Assembly: GCA_018389105.1 (NCBI GenBank)
Contig: JACATO010002190.1
Coordinates: 1 to 64,000, forward strand
Origin: Nautilus pompilius
Taxonomy: Eukaryota; Mollusca; Cephalopoda; Nautilida; Nautilidae
Direction: 5' to 3'
DNA length: 64,000 nt
The notes below the pieces were generated by a model that worked only from the letters and a program-made list of their open reading frames with translations, had not been told where the DNA came from and did not search any database. Position 1 is the first letter of the stretch, and each line of letters begins with the position of its first letter. Positions 47,801-60,640 of the stretch are shown piece after piece. The translations under genes and the position numbers were made by a program.

Positions 47801-50800
47801 GTGGAAACTTCACACTGGACTTCAAGCAACTTGGATTCTGTGCCTCTCCACTCTTCCTCCAGACTGTGGGACCTTGATTTCCAAATGAAATGCAAAATTT
47901 ACTTTCATCTGAAAAGAGGACTTTGGACCACTGAGCAACAGTCGGTCCAGTTCTTTTTCTCCTTAGCCCAGGTACAACGCTTCTGACGTTGTCTCTGGTT
48001 CAGGAGTGGCTTGACACTAGGAATGCGACACTAGTAGCCCATTTCCTGGACACATCTGCGCGTGGTGGCTCTTGATGCATTGACTCCAGCCTCAGTCCAC
48101 TCCTTGTGAAGCTTCCTCCAAGTTCTTGAATTGGCTTTGCTTGACAATCCTCTCAAGGCTGCAGTCATCCCTCTTGCTTGTGCACCTTTTTCTACCACAC
48201 TTTTCCTTTCCATGAACATGCTTTGATGCAGCACTCTGCGAACAGCCAGCCCTTTCAGCAATGACCTTCTGTGGCTTACCCTCTTTGTGGAGGGTGTCAA
48301 TAAGTGTTTTCTGGACAACTGTCAGTCAGCAGTCTTCCCCATGATTGTGGTTGTGTACTGAACCAGACTGAGAGATTCATGGTATTTATACTGCATAAAT
48401 AGTGATTTACTCAAATGGAATATTCTAATATTTTTTGAGATACCTTTTTTCTATTTCTTTTAGCTGTAGGCCATAATTATCAAAATTAAAAAAATGCTTG
48501 AAACATTTTAGTTTACATGTAATGAGTCTAGAATATATACAATTTTCACTTTCTGAAATAACTGACAAATAATATTGAATTCTTCCATGATATTCTAATT
48601 TTTTGAGATGCACCTGTATATGAAAATAAATAATTTCTTAAGACTTTTTTGGTGTTGATTATGCACCGGTCTCAAATATGCAGCAGAAACAAAACACCAA
48701 GTTTTCAAAATACTTTAGTGTTCACTAAAAGTATATTCAGTTTTACCAAGTAATAGAATTGAGATAACTTTAAAATATGGAGTTTTTTGTTTGTTTTTTT
48801 TTTACTTTGACAGAACTAAATATATTAGCAGTTTGTTTTTTTAAACTTAGTTTATATCCACATTGAAAATTTTGATTAAGTACAAAAATGATATCAGCAA
48901 AGATGACATTACTAAATGTTAAAATATTCTTTTAGTGTCTGTCTGTCACATTCATGTTTTACATTTAGAAATCAAAAAAGTTAAAAGCATCAACTGTTCC
49001 CAAGTCAGAAAATTGAGAAGTCCAGAGTTTACCTGTAGCCAAACCTGCATACAGCTGTCTTCAAAAAGAAAGGGCATGTCTCCACCTGTCTCTCCCTCCC
49101 GTAGTTCACGGGTGCTAGAGGGTTGTGCCATGAAGGGTTCTATAAAATATGCATCTACAACTTACAGATTTTCTATATAGAACTGGTGCTTCACATTCTT
49201 TGAAAACAATTTAAAACTTTGCATTTATCACTCTTTTTAAATTTTCAAATTGACTTCAGAAACACACCTTCGAAATGATAGCTTCACACAAAAAACATTA
49301 GGGTGATGACTACAGAACTTATTTTTAAATATCAAAATTCCTACTATGACATGGGGTGAACTTTTGCACATAAAACATTAATATAAAGCTCGTTTTTGAT
49401 TTGTGAAAAAAGTTGCCCCAGGCTGCCAAATAAAGATTTTCATTTTATGCTCTAATGGGGCAAATTTCATAAATATTGATGTATTGGCATTCTCATACAA
49501 ATTTATTCATAACTGATACAGTGTTTGGGTCTCTTCTGTTCTTTGCCCTCTACCTAACTCTAGGGTTGCAAGATGCTAAGAAATAGCTATTTTGGTAAAT
49601 CATGTGATTTCTGGGTGAAAGAAAAATCAGCGTACGGAAATTAGAAAACAGTGATGAATTGGCTTTCGTGAGAGGTGGATGTGCGACGTGCGTTTCAGTA
49701 TCGAAAATTTGGTTGTTTATATATTTTATTAACTTGAAAAAATGCATGATATTTAAATTTCTCCTATTTTTAAATTTTACTTTTTATAAAGTTAATAATT
49801 TTATATTATTTTTCCTTTTCATTTTCAGATTAACTCCTATAATAAAGTTTAGTCTAATGGCTGATTTTAAGTCAAGTGATACAATAGACAAAAATGCTAA
49901 AATTTGGGCCAAAAATTTGCCAAGTACGACTAAAAGACATAAAAGAAATTTGCCAAGAATTGAAAATTTCAAAGATTACGTTAGGTTACCTTTAAAAGGA
50001 GATGTTTTAGGATGTTACCATACACTACTTGATAATGAAAAATCAAAACAAAAAAGAGTTTAAATTATTCATGAAGAATTAATTAATCTATGGAAGAAGA
50101 TGAGTTTTTCCATACTCAGTGAGCAGTCAATCATTGCTCATATTAATAAATTAATATTAGAATATGAAAAAAATCAAAATTATCCAAAAGAAGAATTTTA
50201 AAAAAATTTGATACTGTATTTGACATTACAAAGCCAGAAGGACAATGGTTGTGTGAAGAAGACAAGAAACTTTATGAAAAACAGATCGAATCTGAAGGAA
50301 AAACAGGCTACGAAACTCATAAACCAGCTCCAATTTCCTCAAATCATCCATCAAAAAGACAATAAAACTGTGCCACAAGATGATATAAAAGATGACAAAT
50401 CAAGTAGTTCAACCACCAATTCCGATACCAGTTCTAATGAAAGCATCTATGAATCTTCCCCTAAAAGCAAAGCAAAAATTTTCTCTGTCTCTGCCTACCA
50501 AATTAGTTACTGAACTATCACTTTCTACTCATAAAGCATCAAAAGTTTGTTTAAATCTTGCAAAAGAGGGGATAAATCTGCCAACTCCTTCTCAGTCTGG
50601 AATATTCAAACGTATGATTAGATGTGGGGAAGAGCAAAAGTTGAAAAATAAAAAATCTTCTTAGAGAAAGATTACTGCTTGAATTTTGATGGAAAAAAGG
50701 TTACCAGGAGAAAAAGGAAATAGTAAAGCATGGAGAAGAGTATCAAGTTGTATGCCTTCAAAGTCCCACAAAAAAAATTAAATTAGGGGTGGTCAGATGT

Positions 50801-53800
50801 GAAAGTGGTTCAGCCGAAAGTATATTTAAAGGAATTGTTAGTATTCTTGATGACAATGATGCATGGTTAGCATCAAAATGATCATTTGTGATACTACTGC
50901 TGTAAATACTGGCCATATTAAGGGGTTGTAGTTAGAATACAGCAAAAAATGTTACAAATGGGTCTAAATGTACCTCAGTACATAGGTTGCCAACACCACG
51001 TTTTGGACAGAATATTAAAACATGTTCTTGACTTCTATCTTGATAAGCATACCACAGGTCCTAATTTGAATTATAAATTTAAAGATGAAATAACTGAAGG
51101 GTATGTATGAGGTCTTAAAATAATCGTATACAGTTGTGGAAAATCCTGGATGGAGGGATGATTTCAGGTTCCTTTATATTCTATACTTTGCATTTCGACA
51201 CTATAAGGAAAATCGCAAATTACCGAAAATAATTTGGCGATTTCTACCATCATTTTGATAGTGCTCGATGGAATTCCAGAGCAATTTATTCCCTTATTGC
51301 TTATTTTCTGTTACCAAACTGGAGAGCAATACTTGAAAAACCAGTTACTTTCATAGCTTTTGGTTGGCAGGAAGTATGGTTTTCTAACCAAAAATTTAAG
51401 AATGAAATATATGACAAACTCCTGTCAAATATTAAAGAAACTAAGTGCAGAACTGCTGAAAGATGCTTCAAAACTCACAGGTCCCAAGAAAATTCTGTTA
51501 TTGATATACCGCGATCAAATATTATTGCTGAAAGGGGAATTAAACTAATGGAAGAATTAAGGGAAACTTGTAAAATTGATAAGTATTTAAATATAAAATT
51601 TGTTTCAAAAAACAACTTCTAATTATTTTAATAAGTAGTACTGTACGATTTGTTACTTTTAAAAAAAGAAATAAAGTCTTTCTTTGATTATTTTACTTTG
51701 TTTTTAAATCTTTAAATCAAATCACTCTCATGTTTTGGAAAATTAAAAAAAAAACACTATATTAAAAACTTTGTGTCTAACCCTGGGGGAACTTTTTTCA
51801 AAATTCAGAATGATCAGCATATTCTTAATTCGTACCAAAAACTTCGTCAAATCCCACTGCAGGGTAATAACATTTTATTTTGTCATTACCCTAAAAAAAC
51901 ATATATTATAAAATTTAACAGGAACTTGTCATTGTGTAGTCTTTTTGTTTTCAAAGATCTATGTAAATCTACCAAATGTAAGTCTTGTTTTCACCAACTT
52001 GAGGGTTTGTTAAAGATACAGAAAGAAAATACTCCCAGCATTATTCAGAACAGTACCTTGCAGACAAATACAAACAAACCTCAATTTTATTTTTTCTGAC
52101 ATGCCTATCTCCTGTATTTCATGTGGTAACCTCTCATAATTCATTTTCAATGAGAATGAAATTTAAAGCCAAACTTTCAATAAAACTAGCTGCAGCAATT
52201 TTGCCCCCTCCCCATTTCATAAGTGCCCCTTTAAGATTTATTTCTCAGCTGGCTGATGGCTTGTTCTAAGTGAGAGCTACCAGAGTTTTATTATTCATTG
52301 TCGAAGTGCAAGAAATATTTTGCCATACTTTAACAATATTCTAATTGAGACTAAAAAATTGATTATATTTTCTTTCATACATGTATTTTTTAAAAAGTGT
52401 GTGTAGTCCTTAAGAGATCATTCAAAATTATATAATTTTTACCCCCACCACCTTTTTTTTCTAAACTTAAAAATTATGGCATTTAGCAAATGAACCACTC
52501 TCAGAAAACCACTGGTAATTCTTTTCAGTAAACACAGAGAGAGTGAGACCAGAAGAAATGAATAAATTCAGGCATTTTCAAATTTAATTCTCCACCATAA
52601 AGAACCACAACTCTAAACTGGATAGTGCATGGGTTTTGTATGTAATAAAAGTAATGTGTAAATCATCAGCAGAGTAGGTTAGGGTTAGTCATTTAAATTT
52701 GTTGGTTTATCATAATCAACAATTTCTAACCTTAAAAACCTTAAAATCACTACTGAACCAATCTTAATAAAGTCATTAGCAAAGAGAAACTTATGTCCAA
52801 TCAGTATGACTGAGTATAGCTAGGCATTCAACAGAAATAAGTTACATGCGGTTTGATGGAGTAGCAGATTCGTCCTGAAAGGGGAACAAATGAGTTAATA
52901 GTGATCATAAACCAGATTAAATCAGATTTGATCATGGAAATAACTCACTTTAAATTATTAAATCCATGTTTTTTAGAATCAGTAGGGAGTTATATAGGTG
53001 TTCACGGTAAGGCAACAAATGCTTCATAACTTTTTGTTTTTTGACAGATATATATAATAAACACCTTTGAAAATGCATAACTTGCTATTTCAATGATTAT
53101 GGCAAAGAAGTTATGGTTGTTAAACAAAAACAACAAAATCATTGGAATTTTTTTTTTCTTTTTGCACGTTGATCTCAACTGCATAAAGGGTCAATATTAA
53201 AAATTTGGAATAAATAAAAATCAGCTTGTTCATTTGTTCATAATCAGTATTTGAGAGGTCATCACCTGCAGGAAAATAAACTTGACAATCTTGGCACTGC
53301 TCTTCTGAGAAAGTCATCAGGTTTCTACTGTAACTCACATTAAATGTTGCTCCAGATGGCACAGGTTGTGGTGAGACATGGAGCTGCAGGTGCCACTCAT
53401 ACACACATGCTCTGTTGGCCCCAGATCAGACATGAACGACAACAGGAATGCAAACAAACTACAGAAAAGCTCTGGCTATGTTGGGTGTGGCATTATCTTG
53501 CTGCAGGATGTGTGGAAGCAAGGCACAGCCCTGAAGACTTGCAAAATTGCTTCCAAGATTCCACCCCACATGATAATATTCTTCATAAATCTCAACATTC
53601 AGTCTACCTACCAGCAGCATTCATTACTCAAGAATAAAGAGTACACATCTTAAGCAAACCCTTGTCCAGTTAAAGTGCATTCTAATCCAGGAGAGCACAC
53701 ACTATACTCCTCCAAGCCATCATTCAACACAAGAGGGATTAGAAACTATAACACATTTTGCAACAAAGCAAATGGGTAAACTTTATAACATTTTTAGTCA

Positions 53801-56800
53801 CACATTTTCCAAGATGGTTAGTATAATATTTAAATAATTTATCTCTTAACATATGCGCAACCACAGATCTGCAATATATTGGGATGCCAAATGGTTTTAC
53901 TCAAGCAAACATCATTGCAGACATAAATTTCATGACAAACAAGAATCTTGGCTATTGCACACTAATCTTAGATTTTAAAAAAAATTACAGAATCATATAT
54001 CATTATAAAGCAAATATGAACCTAGTAGAAAATGCAACACTTTTCTGTCTTGTTTTTGTTATTTTTTTAATTTTCAACTTTTTCCAGAAACTCAGCTCAT
54101 TGTGAACAACTAAAAATGCTTTTGGGCTGAGCATTAATTTTTTTATAGTAGGATATTTTAACATGCAAACAAGTATAGTCTCTTTCTTTCAAATCCACAT
54201 GCACACATAAAACTTCCCTCCCTCCCACCTCCAAGAAATCCTCAGCTATATGAGAAACAAAGAATGGGAAATTCAAAAATGAACACACCTGAAGAAAAAC
54301 AAACATACGTACCTGTTTCTCATTGGCAGTTGCTTCCCGAAGAAGAGCATCCTACAATAATCATTTACACACACATCTGATTTCAAAGAATCTCTGCTGA
54401 TCAATCCTATTAAGACTCTCAAAAAATGGTTAAGGGTACATTTATGAGTAAAATTTAATATATTTTACATATCATAACAACATTTTCTCATTTCTTCTGT
54501 TCACTTTTTCTATCTTAAAAATCTAAAACTTGAAAAATGTATATACATAAGATTTATTGAAAATATCTTGTAAAATTTCAGCATGACATTATTTTAAAAT
54601 TTTAAGAAGTAAACCAAGACTTCAAAAATCAGAGATGAGTAATCTCTTTGCTATGCCATTATGTATCCAATCAAATGTAAATAAGTGTGCAAGTTGTCTA
54701 TTTCATTTGCCCTCCACACCATTTTATTACTACACGACAACTGCACAAATGAAACTGTGTTCAGCCAGTAGTTTCCAACTAGCATCATTTATAAACAGAC
54801 AAGAGTACCGTTGTCAAATGTAAGTTCAATGCCAATTAAGACCAAATTGCTATGCCTGAAGACTTTATTTCATTGTTACTTTCTATTCAGCTTCTACCAA
54901 AATATTCTTTTTGTTCTAAAACAGAACCACACTTCACACTTAAACAATAACAACAATTTCACAAGAGTTCATAATGGTCATAACTCACATGTTTTCATAC
55001 TGTTGGATTAATGGACCCTTTGTTTTTATGGAATGCTAAAAAATGGTTTTCTGACAGTTACCATAAGTCTGAGTTTTTAGCTGATATACAGCATTAGCAA
55101 TTGTTATTATAAAAGCACAATACAAAAAAAAGAGAAAAAATTACATTAGACAGCCTAGCAGAGAAATGCAAATTAACTAAAATTTAAATGTACAAATTCT
55201 GAAACTTCAGAAAGTGAAATATCATAAATTTTGCTAAAACTAGTAACAAAATTCTGAAAAGAAAAAAAATGTGTTAAATTAAAATAATGATTTTTAGTTA
55301 TCTAACACTCCTAATTCTTGACAACAGTTGTGATATAATACAATACAGTACTGAGCTAAAAATCTTTCTAAAAGAAACACAAAAGATACAGAGTCTCAGA
55401 GCAATCTCCCTTGACCAAAATTCCGACATGTACAAATGTTAAGGAATAAAGATAATAAAGATGTCCCTGTAATAAAATCTTTGCATGGCAGTTAGCAAAT
55501 TTTCTTTTTAGCCCTAAAAAACTACAAGATTTGTTTTCACAAAATTCCTGAAATAAAGATTACTAGCGATATTTTTAATTTAAGGCATTTACTATATAAG
55601 TACCACAGGGACAACCACTACCAACTGAAGGAGCTAAGACGATTGTTTTCAATTTTTTGATTAATAAATAATCCAATGATTTCCATGGTAGGAAGAAAAA
55701 AAAACCACCCTTTATATTTATAACTGACATATACTGTGTGTGTCTGTCATTATTTTCTTTTTTACCTGTATAACTTATTTCCTCATTATGGAAATCTGAA
55801 CAGATATTGTTTTACAAGATAGCAGGGTACTGATTCAAATCTGAATAGCAGCAATTGCTTTAAAATTGAAAAGAAAAAAAATTTTTTTAAGTGTTGTTTT
55901 ATTTCTTTTTCAAATTATTTCCTAACTTGAAAAAATCTAGGAACAACAAAACAATAAATAAAATGTGATCAGGATGTCATCTAGCATAGTAATGACAAAC
56001 ACATTTAATTTTTAAAAAATGGCAATAAGAATTATCCTAGATGCCAAGAAACCAATTTTTTTTTTAAATCAAAGATTCTGTTTAAACAAACAATTGCTTT
56101 TTTTTTTTTTAAATAAACTTCAAGAAAATATCTTTAAAAAAGAAAACAAAAAGGTTTCAATAAAATCATTAACTCTCATTAGTAATCAATCTGAAACACC
56201 ACCAAACCAAATCCATATCACAACAAGATTAGGATATATTCTGGTTAATCTTGTCACCTGTTTCTCTTTCTTCTTATCTACTATTTTTTGTCTAGCTTCC
56301 TCTTCTCTTGCTTCTCTCTTCTGCTGCTCTTCCCATTCTTCACGTATTTTTCTCTGCATTTTCGAAAGAAAAAAAGTAAATTATTTTTTTCTTCTCATAC
56401 TTTCAAATATTGACCAATAATACAGCTTCATCAAAACAGCTTTGTCATAAACCCTAACCGCAGCCATTGGGCGCCCAACCACCATATATCAACCAGTTAC
56501 TTTTTTTATGGTTTATCCTAATTTTTCAATGTACATCAGTTTAAAGAGCCCACATTGAAGACAAAATGTCAATCGCTATTATGAAAACATTGTAAAACCT
56601 GGTTATGGTGTAAACCACTTTTATACTTCAATAACATTAGAAGTATCTACATTCAGACACCTACCCATCAGTTTTCAACATTAGAAAATGAAACATGGAA
56701 GCAGGAAGGAGAGGTTATTGATGTGTGTGTGTGTCCCCCCCTCCCATAAGTCCAGGTCCAGCCAAGCCTGAATGCACAATCATTTTATGTTATTGTCTTC

Positions 56801-59800
56801 AATGTCACCAACATATAACATGAAACTTCTCCACAAATCATGGCAATCACTGGATATTTTTATTAGTGTTACATACCCGCCAACTTTTTAAAATGAAATG
56901 TCATAACCCTTACAGAACTTGGGAAGGGGGGGGCTACAAGATGGCCCCATGCAAAACACTGAGTTAATTAAAACAAAACATCACAAATTCAAGAAAACAA
57001 TAAAGGCCTTTGAGAACAAGCAGAAATTCATTCAAGAAAGTCAGTCAGTCATGTGAGAGCCAACAAGCCTGATTTCACTTCAGTCTTGCCTTTTCTGAAT
57101 TTCTCCAAGAGTCATAAATTACTTTAATGTTACAGACTGCCCAAACAAAATGACTGTAATCAATAGAGTGAGCATCATGCTTTTCATATTTATATCAAAA
57201 TCAACATTTCAAATATGAAATCATGTTGTTGTTATTTTCAAATACCAATTTTTTCAGTGTAAAATTGTAAATCAGAAGGCAGATTAAACTTCTGTAATAA
57301 TCATGGCTGAATTGTAGAAATTGGAAGATACAGGGTTACTTCCTTTGTCTATTTGAAAAGAAGCAGTTTATGAAGGCATATCAAAGTATCATTTCTATCA
57401 AACAGTGACTGCTGATGTTAGTTTCAATAATGAAAACAAGTAAACAAAATTGTAAAGTTACAAATTTCCCTACATTACACTTATAGGGAACATTTAAAAC
57501 CAAGCATAAAATAGTAGCGAATAACTAGTTAGCAAAATTTTTAATGCTTTTTTTTAAGATAAAATATGTAATTTCCATTTTACACAATTTCAAATCCATA
57601 TACTGTAGTTGGATTTATGAACAACCCTATTGGATTCAAATCTACCAGAAAAAAGATTAATTGTTGTTCAAAAATATAACTTGTGCTTACTAATGATATT
57701 AGTGAAAGAAAACAAGAGTGACAGACTGAGAGACTGGTAACTGGAGAACAACAGATTAAGATTTATATTAATACTTTTTAAAAATTATTTTCAAAATTTA
57801 TTTATTTTTTTTTTTAGAATTTTTCTGTGTTGCTGTAGGTTTGTTTATGTATAAACTTGATGTATCATCTATTATAGCATGCAAGAAATTTTTTTTGATT
57901 TTTAATATGTATAAATAACTAGGAACATTAATAATTAGAGTTCTTTATTATGACTTTTGTTAATAACCTGATTAGTAGTAGTAGTGTTTGCACTCTCTCT
58001 TAGAAAGTTGAGTAAATTAATTTGCAAATATTATTTATTTTGTTGAATAAGTGGCAATAAAATTCTCTTATTCGATATGCATATCTTCAAGAGAGATTCA
58101 GATAAATGCAAATAATAGTAATTTGTAAATTAGAGGCATTGACGACGACAAAAAACAAAAACTCTGCAAGTGACCTTTGACAGAATAAATCTGAGATTTT
58201 AAAAGAAAAACAAAAGCTCAATACCTCTATTTCCTCTTTGCGTTTCTTTTCCTGCTCTTCCCATTCTTTCTTCTGTTCCCATTCCTCCTGCGCTTTACGC
58301 TCCCTCGCTTGCCACAGTGCTTGCTGTAACCTATTATACTCTTCCTCCCTCTGACATTCTAATTCCTCTTTCTTTTCCAACCAAGAGACATGCAACTGAT
58401 AACTAGGGGAGTATGCTTGAAGTTTCTCTACTGTTAATAATAAAATAGTCTGTAAAAAATCTGAAACTGAAGTTATCAGACAGCACAATCTGGCTAAAGT
58501 TAAATTAAAACTAAACAAGAACAACAAAATGTACACAATAGGCTAATATTAAAGTTAAAAGAAATACAACAACAACAAAAATTCAGTGGAGAAGCTCAAT
58601 GTAACATGTGGTAGAATTATTTGAAATCTCCTGTGATTCAGAACACGCAAATTAGTCCTCGCTATGTCCTCCTAAGGTGAACCCTCTTCGGTTTAGCATT
58701 TCTCATTCGTGCGTTCCCTGATCTTGAATTAAAATTCTCCGATTAATGTTAATACCAAAAGGGTCGGTCAGGTTATATTTTCATTTGTAAAAACAAAAAT
58801 AAAGATATACATATACACACATGCATGCACACACATACATACATACATGGACCCCAACTCAACAAACACTTGTGTCTCTGATTCTGCAATTACTGGCTTT
58901 GGCTTTTCCACTGACCCTCTGTATCAGCTGATAAGAGCAAAGCAGCCTCCTTACCCCTGCTGATCTGTTCCTCTCTTTCTCGGGCTATGGATTGTCGCTT
59001 AGCACACCGCCTTTCCTTTTTCAACAGAGATCTCCATTTTTTGTGGCTGCAACATTAAATTTTCACTTTTAAAAAAAAAAACAAGAAATGTTATAGCAAA
59101 GGAAACGATTTTCAAAAGGGTCGGGGCGGGTAGACAGGGTCCCCCCCACCGCACCCCCGCCCAAGTCTGTTCATCACAGCAATAAATTAGCGAAACAAGA
59201 GATGACAAATATTTTTTGAAAGATAAAAACACAAAAACAGACAAGAAAGGGAGCTAGTTCTGTAGCAGATCCCTAGAACCCAGGTGAATTGTCAGAATTA
59301 GTCCCCCTCCCCCCCCCACATAACGAATAGATGGAGACTGGTTTCCTCATGTAGAACTTGGGTGTTAGTCACACGGACTCGCCGCGGCCGACTAAAGAGG
59401 TTTGCGGTGCCATCTCCTTGGCTTCAACTGCTGAAGGGGAAAGGGAAAGGTAAAGGTAGGCCAGCCACAAGCTGGAACCATATCTCAAGGTTCCGCAAGA
59501 CAGAGCCAACACCTTGATCTCCAAGCGCCGGCTCATTCCATTCTTCCAGACATCATCTCCATCACTGTGGGGAAAGTGGGGGGGAGGAGGCATTCGTCTT
59601 TCGAGCTGTTTTTTTGTTGTCGAATGGCGATTCCTCGGCCTTAAGCCAGCGAATTCGTGATGGGAGGAGATATGGGAGGGGGTGTCCGCCTGGCGATTCC
59701 TCGGCCTTAAGCCAGCGAATTCGTGATGGGAGGAGATATGGGAGGGAGGGGATAGGGGAGGGGGTGTCCGCCTGGCGATTCCTCGGCCTTAAGCCAGCGA

Positions 59801-60215
59801 ATTCGTGATGGGAGGAGATATGGGAGGGAGGGGATAGGGGAGGGGGTGTCCGCCTGGCGATTCCTCGGTATTAAGCCAGCGAATTCGTGATGGGAGGGAG
59901 GGGATAGGGGAGGGGGTGTCCGCCTGGCGATTCCTCGGCCTTAAGCCAGCGAATTCGTGATGGGAGGGGATATGGGAGGGAGGGGATAGGGGAGGGGGTG
60001 TCCGCCCGGGCGGGGCCTGTACGCCGCGAAACAACATGGCAACCGCGTCGTCCTGATGAGGGAGCCCGCACCCGGAAACCCGAATTACCGATACGCTGAA
60101 GAAAGGGCAGAAAACGGTCACCACCCATTTATAACTACCTTAACTTTGTCGCTTTAGGGTCCGCTCCGCCGACAGCTGTATCCGCCGGTGCATTCGGTCC
60201 CCCGACGTCGACCAT
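41844..60215 (-). CDS. ZRSR2: U2AF35-related splicing factor ZRSR2 (minor spliceosome)
   Basis: Recognises the 3' splice site of U12-type introns, and acts in the nucleus in the U11/U12 pathway. Ten coding exons were reconstructed on the minus strand: 60215-60139, 59046-58955, 58430-58225, 56353-56258, 54351-54313, 49139-49033, 46768-46662, 45672-45510, 43058-42949 and 42649-41844 (stop TGA). All phases agree and the model gives 600 residues. Order: SHKKWRSLLKKE motif near 26-37, a long Glu/Lys/Arg coiled-coil region (about 57-170), CCCH finger 1 (C192, C201, C207, H211), a U2AF-homology RRM (about 242-325) with the NGRFYAG loop, CCCH finger 2 (C332, C340, C346, H350), and an Arg/Ser domain from about 394 to the end. 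Human ZRSR2 is 482 residues, so the RS tail here is longer. Introns hold two Tc1 copies and other relics. The start ATG 60213-60215 was chosen because its exon donor phase fits exon 2. Confidence 0.93.
43691..43715. repeat. (ACAG)n/(GATA)n microsatellite split by a Tc1 insertion
   Basis: ACAG and GATA repeats end at the left TA of the Tc1 copy, and GATA repeats resume at 45261-45273 beyond its right end. Confidence 0.8.
43716..45258 (+). mobile_element. Tc1/mariner (DD34E) element copy A, inactive
   Basis: The element is 1543 bp, bounded by TA at 43714-43715 and 45259-45260. Its ends read (C/T)AGGTGCATCTC and its complement. The terminal inverted repeats are about 200 bp, with a second inner copy of the TATTAGAATAT motif (about 43905 and 45070), the IR/DR layout. 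The transposase start ATG at 43994 meets a 1-nt deletion within seven codons (GAC then TGA). More frameshifts follow near 44220, and a stop interrupts the second catalytic block. The third catalytic motif reads NLIVSLWG where NPIENLWG is usual, so the catalytic Glu is lost. The recognised family is the Tc1 type common in fish and amphibians. It sits in ZRSR2 intron 8. Confidence 0.93.
47074..48616 (-). mobile_element. Tc1/mariner (DD34E) element copy B, inactive
   Basis: Also exactly 1543 bp, flanked by TA at 47072-47073 and 48617-48618, and inverted relative to copy A. The C-terminal half is one open frame of 163 codons ending at 47334. It includes the second catalytic Asp in FQQDSAPAH, but the third motif is NPIVSLWG, lacking the Glu. 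The start region carries the same 1-nt deletion as copy A (ATG at 48343, then TGA). It sits in ZRSR2 intron 6. The two copies are very similar overall. Confidence 0.93.
49600..51680 (+). pseudogene. Decayed hAT-like/DDE transposase relic
   Basis: Frame-shifted pieces on the + strand can be read in order. A start-like segment is at 49856. A KFDTVFDI-type block is near 50200. NFDGKKV lies near 50680, DTTAVNTG at 50890-50913 and GCQHH at 50985-50999. SARWNSRAIYSL is near 51260, and PRSNIIAERGIKL near 51510 before the final stop. The combination of F-D-T/D-T-T...N-T-G, C-x-H-H and A-R-W motifs matches a family of RNase-H-fold transposase-like proteins widespread in invertebrates. The exact superfamily name is inference. 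At least five stops or frameshifts break it. No terminal inverted repeats were identified. It lies in ZRSR2 intron 5, antisense to the gene. Confidence 0.6.
53345..53630 (-). pseudogene. Second Tc1-like transposase relic
   Basis: The minus strand contains LQQDNATPNIARAF, matching the second catalytic Asp block of Tc1 transposases (usual form QDNARPHTAR). Frameshifts and stops follow, then more weakly similar sequence toward 53345. It is distinct from the 1543-bp family and lies in ZRSR2 intron 5. Confidence 0.6.
59625..60006. repeat. Five-unit minisatellite in ZRSR2 intron 1
   Basis: Units start with TGGCGATTCCTCGG at 59625, 59691, 59773, 59855 and 59925, with lengths of 66, 82, 82, 70 and 82 bp. 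Each has a conserved first half (TTAAGCCAGCGAATTCGTGA) and a variable G-rich second half of GGGAGG, GGGATA and GGGGGTGTCCGCC blocks. It lies 130-515 bp downstream of ZRSR2 exon 1. Confidence 0.95.
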
Positions 60216-60640
60216 GTTTTTTTCGGCCCGCGACGCGCGCGCAGAAACCCGTGACGTCGAACGCAACGCAGTTACCTCCCTTCCCTTTTCTCTCCACCAC
60301 CCCCCCCCCCGGCGAAATTTCGACCACAACAAACGAGAGGAGCCACATTGACGAGCGTAGACACGCAGACGGCTGGCGGGTGGAGGAGTCTACGAGGTGT
60401 GTCTCTCTCGCCCTGCCCATTAACGACGCCGATGGTAGCAGCAGAAGGTCGGCCGACTCGCCATGCGTAGCGACACGGTCAGGTAAATCTGTCTGTTTGT
60501 TCTCCTCACCTGGGCAGGTAATCAGACGTTGATGCTGCTCCCCTATCAGCTGACGGACGATCTGCGCACGGCGAGGTTGGGAGGGAACCCCTTGGGTACC
60601 TTTCACCTCCCCCCCCCCCACATCTGGACTCTTAGACTTA
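60006..60640 (-). promoter_or_regulatory. CpG-rich promoter region of ZRSR2
   Basis: The sequence around and upstream of the first coding exon is much richer in GC and CpG than the flanks (for example GACGCGCGCGC near 60232 and TGACGTCG near 60252). No TATA box is evident. The transcription start was not determined. Confidence 0.55.

Noticed and set aside
60463-60482. Short + strand ATG exon (ATGCGTAGCGAC) with a GTAAAT donor as a divergent gene start
   Set aside because: Only six codons, and no downstream exon could be linked to it.
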